DNA from: Streptomyces albus subsp. chlorinus | Lineage (GTDB): Bacteria > Actinomycetota > Actinomycetes > Streptomycetales > Streptomycetaceae | Assembly: GCF_013302895.1 (NCBI RefSeq) | Contig: NZ_VJOK01000001.1 | Coordinates: forward strand, 2,548,971 to 2,586,857 | Length of the DNA: 37,887 nucleotides | Reading direction: 5' to 3' | Shown: piece after piece, positions 33,671 to 37,887 of the stretch | Position numbering within the stretch: the first letter of the stretch is position 1 | Layout: every line of letters starts with the position of its first letter | Notes under the pieces: generated by a model | What the model was told of the DNA's origin: nothing | The model's database searches: none | What the model saw: the letters and a program-made list of their open reading frames with translations, nothing else | Position numbers and translations under genes: made by a program

Positions 33671-34667
33671 CACGCAACCGGGTCACCGCCTGGACAAGCG
33701 CCCCGGCGGCAAGCGCCCCGGCGGCAGCGGGGCACCGGAGGTCGTACGGCGCATCCTGCTGGACAACGGCGCGCTGAGCGCGCTCGTCGTGCTGGTCGTC
33801 GTCCTGGCGATCATGTCCGGTGACTTCCTCACCACGACGAACCTGCTCAACGTGGGTGTGCAGGCGGCCGTGACCGCGATCCTCGCGTTCGGCGTCACCT
33901 TCGCCATCGTCTCCGGCGGGATCGACCTGTCGGTCGGCTCGGTGGCCGCCTTCTCCGGGGTGATGCTCGGCTGGTTCACCACCACCCAGGGCATGCCGGT
34001 CTTCCTGGGCGTGGTGCTGGCCATCCTCACCGGCACCGCCTGCGGCCTGCTCAATGGCGTGCTGATCTCCTACGGCAAGCTCCCGCCGTTCATCGCGACC
34101 CTGGCGATGCTCTCGGCGGCGCGCGGTCTGGCGCAGGTGGTCTCCGAGGGCAACCCGGTGCTGCTGCCCGACTCCCTGGCCTGGATCGGCAAGACGATCG
34201 GCGAGTGGCTGCCGGTGCCGGTCATCGTGATGCTCGTGATGGGCCTGGTGGCCGCGCTGGTGCTCGCCCGCACCTACAGCGGGCGCGCGATGTACGCGAT
34301 CGGGGGCAACGAGGAGGCCGCCCATCTGTCCGGAATCCGGGTCCGCCGCCAGAAGCTGGTGATCTACACCCTGGTGGGCACCTTCGCCGCAGTGGCCGGA
34401 ATCGTCCTTGCCTCCCGGCTCGCCTCCGCCCAGCCGAACGCCGCCACAGGTTACGAACTGGACGCGATCGCAGCCGTCGTGATCGGCGGCGCAAGTCTCG
34501 CCGGAGGCGTCGGAAAGGCTTCCGGAACGCTTATCGGTGCGCTCATACTGGCTGTTCTGCGCAACGGACTCAACCTTCTCGACGTTTCCGCTTTCTGGCA
34601 GCAGGTCGTCATTGGGGTAGTCATCGCGCTCGCCGTGCTACTCGATACACTGCGTCGTCGCACGTGA
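33660..34667 (+). CDS. rbsC: Ribose ABC transporter permease
   Basis: A 335-residue CUT2 sugar permease with about eight to ten membrane segments. Family landmarks are FAIVSGGIDLSVGSVAAFSG (about 81-100), GLLNGVLISYGKLPPFIATL and YELDAIAAVVIGGASLAGG (about 262-280). The N-terminus has a Gly/Pro/Lys-rich tail with a repeated KRPGG. GTG 33660 follows GGAGG and overlaps the rbsA end. The last 60 codons and the junction to rbsB have more A/T in third positions than the rest. Confidence 0.95.
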   Translation: MAIDTQPGHRLDKRPGGKRPGGSGAPEVVRRILLDNGALSALVVLVVVLAIMSGDFLTTTNLLNVGVQAAVTAILAFGVTFAIVSGGIDLSVGSVAAFSGVMLGWFTTTQGMPVFLGVVLAILTGTACGLLNGVLISYGKLPPFIATLAMLSAARGLAQVVSEGNPVLLPDSLAWIGKTIGEWLPVPVIVMLVMGLVAALVLARTYSGRAMYAIGGNEEAAHLSGIRVRRQKLVIYTLVGTFAAVAGIVLASRLASAQPNAATGYELDAIAAVVIGGASLAGGVGKASGTLIGALILAVLRNGLNLLDVSAFWQQVVIGVVIALAVLLDTLRRRT

Positions 34668-34728
34668 TCTTTGTGCGACGGGGGAGTTCGCGTAGTTCGT
34701 CCATCTGCCGACTGCAAGGAATGCAGCA

Positions 34729-35667
34729 ATGAGCAAGAGAAAGAACACGTCTGCCGTCGTTCTGGCCACGGCAGTCGCCCTGACGGCTTCGGCCTGTGGT
34801 TCCGGCGACGATGCGAAGGGCGGTAAGGAGAAGCCCAAGATCGGCTTCGCCATATCGGCGCTGAACCAGCCCTTCATGGTCCAGATGAAGGAGGGCGCCG
34901 AGGCGGAGGCCAAGGCGCAGGGCGCCCAGCTGAGCGTCCAGAACGCCTCCGACGACGCCTCCCAGCAAGCCAACCAGATGCAGAACTTCACCTCGCAGCA
35001 GGTGAAGTCGATCATCATCAACCCCGTCGACTCCGACGCGGCGGCCCCCGCCGTCAAGGCCGCGAACAACGCGAACATCCCGGTCGTCGCCGCCGACCGC
35101 AGCGTGAACAAGGCGGAGGTCAAGACCACCGTCGCCTCCGACAACGTGGCGGGCGGCAAGCAGGCCGCCAAGCAGATCGACGAGCTGCTCGGCGGCAAGG
35201 GCGAGATCCTCGTCCTCCAGGGCCAGACCGGCACCTCCGCCTCGCGCGAGCGCGGCAAGGGCTTCGCCGAGGGCCTCAAGAAGTACCCCGGCATCAAGGT
35301 CGTCACCAAGCAGCCGGCGGACTTCCAGCGCGCCAAGGGCCTGGACGTGACCACCAACGCGCTGCAGTCCCACCCGGACATCGACGCGGTCTTCGCGGAG
35401 AACGACGAGATGGCGCTGGGCGCCATCAAGGCGCTGGGCGCCAAGGCCGGCAAGAGCGTCAAGGTCGTCGGCTTCGACGGCACCCCCGACGCGATGAAGG
35501 CCATCAAGAAGGGCACCATGAACGCGACCGTCGCGCAGCAGCCCTCCGAACTGGGCAAGATGGCGGTCCGCAACGCCATGCGCGTCGTCGACGGCACCAC
35601 CGTCGACAAGCAGATCAAGGTGCCGGTGAAGATCGTCACCAAGAAGAACGTCGACCGGTTCTCCTGA
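34729..35667 (+). CDS. rbsB: Ribose-binding lipoprotein
   Basis: A 312-residue substrate-binding protein exported and anchored as a lipoprotein. The signal peptide ends in the lipobox TASAC with Cys23. The mature part starts PKIGFAISALNQPFMVQMKE and contains IIINPVDSDAAAPAVKAANN, VASDNVAGGKQAAKQI and VFAENDEMALGAIKAL, matching the type 1 periplasmic-binding fold for ribose or similar sugars. It is 61 bp after rbsC and 94 bp before rbsK; a hairpin in the second gap may favour higher rbsB expression. Confidence 0.95.
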   Translation: MSKRKNTSAVVLATAVALTASACGSGDDAKGGKEKPKIGFAISALNQPFMVQMKEGAEAEAKAQGAQLSVQNASDDASQQANQMQNFTSQQVKSIIINPVDSDAAAPAVKAANNANIPVVAADRSVNKAEVKTTVASDNVAGGKQAAKQIDELLGGKGEILVLQGQTGTSASRERGKGFAEGLKKYPGIKVVTKQPADFQRAKGLDVTTNALQSHPDIDAVFAENDEMALGAIKALGAKAGKSVKVVGFDGTPDAMKAIKKGTMNATVAQQPSELGKMAVRNAMRVVDGTTVDKQIKVPVKIVTKKNVDRFS

Positions 35668-35674
35668 GCGGCGC

Positions 35675-35696
35675 CCGGTTCCCCGACGGGAGCCGG
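35675..35696 (+). terminator. Hairpin between rbsB and rbsK
   Basis: CCGGTTCCC and GGGAGCCGG form a 9-bp stem with one G-U pair and a CGAC loop, 7 nt after the rbsB stop. No T run follows, so it is more likely an mRNA-stabilising or attenuating structure than a full terminator. Confidence 0.5.
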
Positions 35697-35761
35697 ACGG
35701 GCAGCAGGCTGAACGGCCCGCGGCGGGCGAGGTCCGCGCGGGGTCAGAAGGAGCACACCGG

Positions 35762-36805
35762 ATGCACGAGTACGACCTGCTGGTCGTAGGGTCCGCCAAC
35801 GCCGACCTGGTCATCGGCCTCGAACGCCGCCCCGCCGCGGGCGAGACGGTGCTCGGGTCGGACCTGGTGATCCACCCGGGCGGCAAGGGCGCGAACCAGG
35901 CGGCGGCAGCCGCCCGGCTCGGCGCCCGCACCACGCTGCTGGCGCGCGTCGGCGACGACGCGTACGGCCGGATGCTGGCCGAGGCGCAGCGCGACGCGGG
36001 TGCGGCGTTGGCGGGACTCCTCGTGGGCCCGACGGACACTCCGGGCACGGTGGGCAAGGAAGGCATCAAGGAGCCCGGCGAGGGCGGCGCCACGGGTGGC
36101 GCCGAGGGCAAGGGCGCCCCCACCGGCGTCGCCCTCATCACCGTGGACGCCGCGGGGGACAACAGCATCGTCGTCTCCCCCGGTGCCAACGCCCGGCTCT
36201 CCCCCGACGACGTGGCGGCCGCACGCGCGCTGTTCGAAGCCGCCGCCGTCGTCTCCCTCCAGCTGGAGATCCCGCTGGAGACGGTAGCCGCGGCGGCACG
36301 GGCCGCGGCCGAGCACGACGCGCGACTCGTGCTCAACCCCTCTCCGCCCGCACGGCTGCCCGAGGACGTGCTGGCGCTGTGCGATCCGCTGGTCCTCAAC
36401 GAGCACGAGGCCCGGCTGCTGCTGGATACCGGGCGGTCGCTGGGCGACGATCCGCGGGAGTGGGCCACCGCGCTGCTGGGGCTCGGCCCGCGCAGTGTCG
36501 TCATCACGCTCGGGGCGGAGGGCGCGCTGGTGGCCGGGCCCGGCGTGGGCGACGGTCCCACGGACGGCATCGGCATGGTGCGGGTGCCCAGCCCCCGGGT
36601 GCGGGCCGTGGACACCACCGGCGCCGGAGACGCGTTCACCGGGGCGCTCGGCTGGCGGCTGGGCCGGGGCGACGGCCTGGAGCAGGCCGTGCGGTACGCG
36701 GTGCGCGTGGGCGCCTTCGCGGTCACCCGGGCCGGTGCGCAGGAGTCCTACCCCGGCGCGGCCGAGATCGAGGCGGAGCGCGGGGAACAGGAGAGCGCCC
36801 AGTGA
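35762..36805 (+). CDS. rbsK: Ribokinase
   Basis: A 347-residue PfkB-family kinase that makes ribose 5-phosphate. Landmarks are VVGSANADLVIGLERRPAAG (about 8-27), IHPGGKGANQAAAAARLG (about 37-54), NSIVVSPGAN (about 134-143), LVLNEHEARLLL and the catalytic TTGAGDAFTGALGWRL (about 284-299). Between DTPGT and GVALITVD (about 95-121) there is an extra Gly/Glu/Lys-rich insert of roughly 25 residues, and a second Gly-rich loop near 260; most ribokinases are about 300-310 residues. The ATG follows AGAAGGAG. The stop overlaps the rbsD start in GTGA. Confidence 0.93.
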   Translation: MHEYDLLVVGSANADLVIGLERRPAAGETVLGSDLVIHPGGKGANQAAAAARLGARTTLLARVGDDAYGRMLAEAQRDAGAALAGLLVGPTDTPGTVGKEGIKEPGEGGATGGAEGKGAPTGVALITVDAAGDNSIVVSPGANARLSPDDVAAARALFEAAAVVSLQLEIPLETVAAAARAAAEHDARLVLNPSPPARLPEDVLALCDPLVLNEHEARLLLDTGRSLGDDPREWATALLGLGPRSVVITLGAEGALVAGPGVGDGPTDGIGMVRVPSPRVRAVDTTGAGDAFTGALGWRLGRGDGLEQAVRYAVRVGAFAVTRAGAQESYPGAAEIEAERGEQESAQ

Positions 36806-37191
36806 AGAAGTCCGGGATACTCAACCGCCATCTGAGCGGCGCGCTGGCCCGGCTGGGCCACACCGACCTGGTCGTGGTGTGCGACGCGGGGCTGCCGATC
36901 CCCGAGGGACCCGCGGTCGTGGACCTGGCGTTCCGCGCGGGCGTGCCCTCCTTCGCCGAGGTGCTGGCGGGCCTCCTCGACGAGCTGGAGGTCGAGGGCG
37001 CGGTCGCCGCGAGAGAGGTCCAAGCGGCCAACCCGGAGTGCGGTGCGCTGCTGGCGGACCGCCTCCCCGGTCTCGAACTGGTGCCGCACGAGGAGCTGAA
37101 GGCGCTCACCGGCCGGGCCCGGCTGGTGGTGCGCACGGGCGAGGCCAGGCCGTACGCGAACGTGGTGCTGCGGTGCGGGGTGCCGTTCTGA
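36802..37191 (+). CDS. rbsD: D-ribose pyranase
   Basis: A 129-residue RbsD/FucU-fold enzyme that interconverts beta-pyranose and beta-furanose forms of ribose, supplying the form used by ribokinase. Start KKSGILNRHLSGALARLGH carries the catalytic His, VVCDAGLPIP the conserved Asp, and the C-terminus RTGEARPYANVVLRCGV the family Tyr/Asn pair. GTG 36802 overlaps the rbsK stop. Its presence supports ribose as the true substrate of the whole operon. Confidence 0.95.
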   Translation: MKKSGILNRHLSGALARLGHTDLVVVCDAGLPIPEGPAVVDLAFRAGVPSFAEVLAGLLDELEVEGAVAAREVQAANPECGALLADRLPGLELVPHEELKALTGRARLVVRTGEARPYANVVLRCGVPF

Positions 37192-37233
37192 GGACGCGCA
37201 CACCGGTGCGCACCGCCCGCGGCTGAGGACTTC

Positions 37234-37264
37234 GAAGGGCCCGGTCCACCGGACCGGGCCCTTC
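37234..37264 (+). terminator. Terminator hairpin of the rbs operon
   Basis: GAAGGGCCCGGTCC and GGACCGGGCCCTTC form a perfect 14-bp stem with a 3-nt loop, 42 bp after the rbsD stop. A pyrimidine-rich CTCTCCCCCC rather than T run follows, as often seen in streptomycetes. Confidence 0.85.
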
Positions 37265-37352
37265 CTCTCCCCCCTCGGCTCCCGCTTCCCCCCTCGGGAG
37301 TGCCGACACAGACCAAGACACGCGGCCTGGTGGAACGGTTGCACCGCCCGGC

Positions 37353-37380
37353 GTGAATTTTTTCCGGCGGGGATATTCAC
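37353..37380. promoter_or_regulatory. AT-rich inverted repeat before the isomerase gene
   Basis: GTGAAT and ATTCAC flank a 16-bp centre containing TTTTTTCC. It lies about 78 bp upstream of the isomerase ATG in the only AT-rich patch of this gap, so it may be part of that promoter or an operator. Confidence 0.35.
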
Positions 37381-37457
37381 CCCCGCGGGCCGCCCTCCCG
37401 CCCGACACGTGGGGTCCGGGCCTTGCCGGGCGGGAGGGCGTCTGGTCGGCTGGGCCC

Positions 37458-37887
37458 ATGCGACTCGCCTTCTCCACCCTCGGCGTTCCCGGCATGCCCC
37501 TCCCCGACGTCCTGGACCTGGCCGGCCGGGCGGGCTTCCACGGGATCGAGCTGCGCGCCCACCCGGAGGAGCCCGTCCACCCCGGCCTGGAGCGGCGCGC
37601 ACGGCGTGAGGTGGCCGAGCGGTTCGCGGACGCGGGCCTCGCGCCGCTGTGCGTGGCCGGCTACCCGAGAATGGCCGCCACGGGCGACGACGCCCCCGTC
37701 CTCGCCGAGGTGCGTGACCTGCTGGAGCTGGCCGCCGGCCTGGGCGCGCCGTACGCGCGGGTCTTCCCCGGCGGCGACGGCGGCGGTGCCGAGGCCGACG
37801 CGACGGCCGTGCGGCGGCTGGAGCGGGCCGCCGCGATGGCCGGCGACCTGGGCGTGCGGGTGCTGCTGGAGACGCACGACTCGCACG
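37458..37887 (+). CDS. Sugar phosphate isomerase/epimerase, partial
   Basis: The first 143 residues of a TIM-barrel protein of the AP-endonuclease-2/xylose-isomerase-like family, cut by the window end. It begins MRLAFSTLGVPGMPLPDVL, then AGRAGFHGIELRAHPEEP (strand 2 Glu), LAPLCVAGYPRMAA, LGAPYARVFPGGDGG and GVRVLLETHDSH, in which Glu and His are typical metal ligands. Members include IolE/IolI-like inositol enzymes and various keto-sugar isomerases; the substrate cannot be told from this part. It follows the rbs terminator by 193 bp, so it likely has its own promoter. Confidence 0.85.
   Translation, partial: MRLAFSTLGVPGMPLPDVLDLAGRAGFHGIELRAHPEEPVHPGLERRARREVAERFADAGLAPLCVAGYPRMAATGDDAPVLAEVRDLLELAAGLGAPYARVFPGGDGGGAEADATAVRRLERAAAMAGDLGVRVLLETHDSH

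Noticed and set aside
34621..36726. A 701-codon minus-strand frame opposite rbsB and rbsK
   Set aside because: Ser/Ala/Arg-rich shadow that crosses two real genes.

Overview
The window is high-GC actinobacterial DNA and almost certainly comes from a Streptomyces. The evidence is the strong third-position G/C bias, GTG and TTG starts, a conservon (cvnABCD plus a cytochrome P450), an XRE/DUF5753 regulator with a DUF397 remnant, a rare TTA codon, and a streptomycete-type order mmsA-iolDB-iolC / copZ / citA / recD2-like / rbs. I saw no rRNA, tRNA, CRISPR array or insertion sequence.

Layout. (1) 1-1.7 kb, minus strand: a SAF-domain protein and a ParA/MinD-like ATPase that runs off the left edge, probably part of a Tad/Flp-like cluster. 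(2) 2.0-3.5 kb: NhaA Na+/H+ antiporter. (3) 3.8-9.9 kb: a conservon, meaning histidine-kinase-like ATPase, roadblock protein, DUF742 protein and small GTPase with overlapping or closely spaced genes. It is followed by a CYP157-like P450 that has a frameshift and lacks the EXXR arginine, then a second, intact P450 with its own likely promoter and a crotonase-family protein. The DUF742 gene has an early TTA codon. (4) 9.9-16.7 kb: a looser, accessory-looking stretch. It holds a membrane-anchored propeller-like protein, a short-chain dehydrogenase homologue without its Tyr/Lys pair, an aldo/keto reductase pseudogene with several lesions, an unknown protein paired with a secreted basic protein, an XRE/DUF5753 regulator over a truncated DUF397 gene, and two coupled micro-ORFs. 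(5) 16.7-19.0 kb: FUSC-family membrane protein. (6) 19.2-25.8 kb, minus strand: myo-inositol catabolism (iolC, a Cgl0159-like aldolase-fold gene, iolB, iolD, mmsA). (7) 26.1-26.8 kb: a small HTH protein, and copZ behind a perfect CsoR-type palindrome, ending in a strong terminator. (8) 27.1-30.8 kb, minus strand: citrate synthase and a RecD2-like helicase. (9) 31.1-37.2 kb, plus strand: a complete ribose operon rbsR-A-C-B-K-D with a consensus LacI-family operator in front and a hairpin behind, then the start of a sugar-phosphate isomerase/epimerase cut by the right edge.

How the genes work together. The iol genes convert inositol-derived intermediates through IolB, IolC and IolD towards malonate semialdehyde, and MmsA makes acetyl-/propionyl-CoA. 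Citrate synthase then feeds acetyl-CoA into the TCA cycle. The rbs operon imports and phosphorylates ribose under LacI-type control. The conservon is a membrane-associated GTPase switch whose usual partner is a P450; here that partner is both redox-atypical and frameshifted, and an intact P450/crotonase pair follows it.

Functions were assigned by reading motifs and comparing them with remembered families. No database search was possible.
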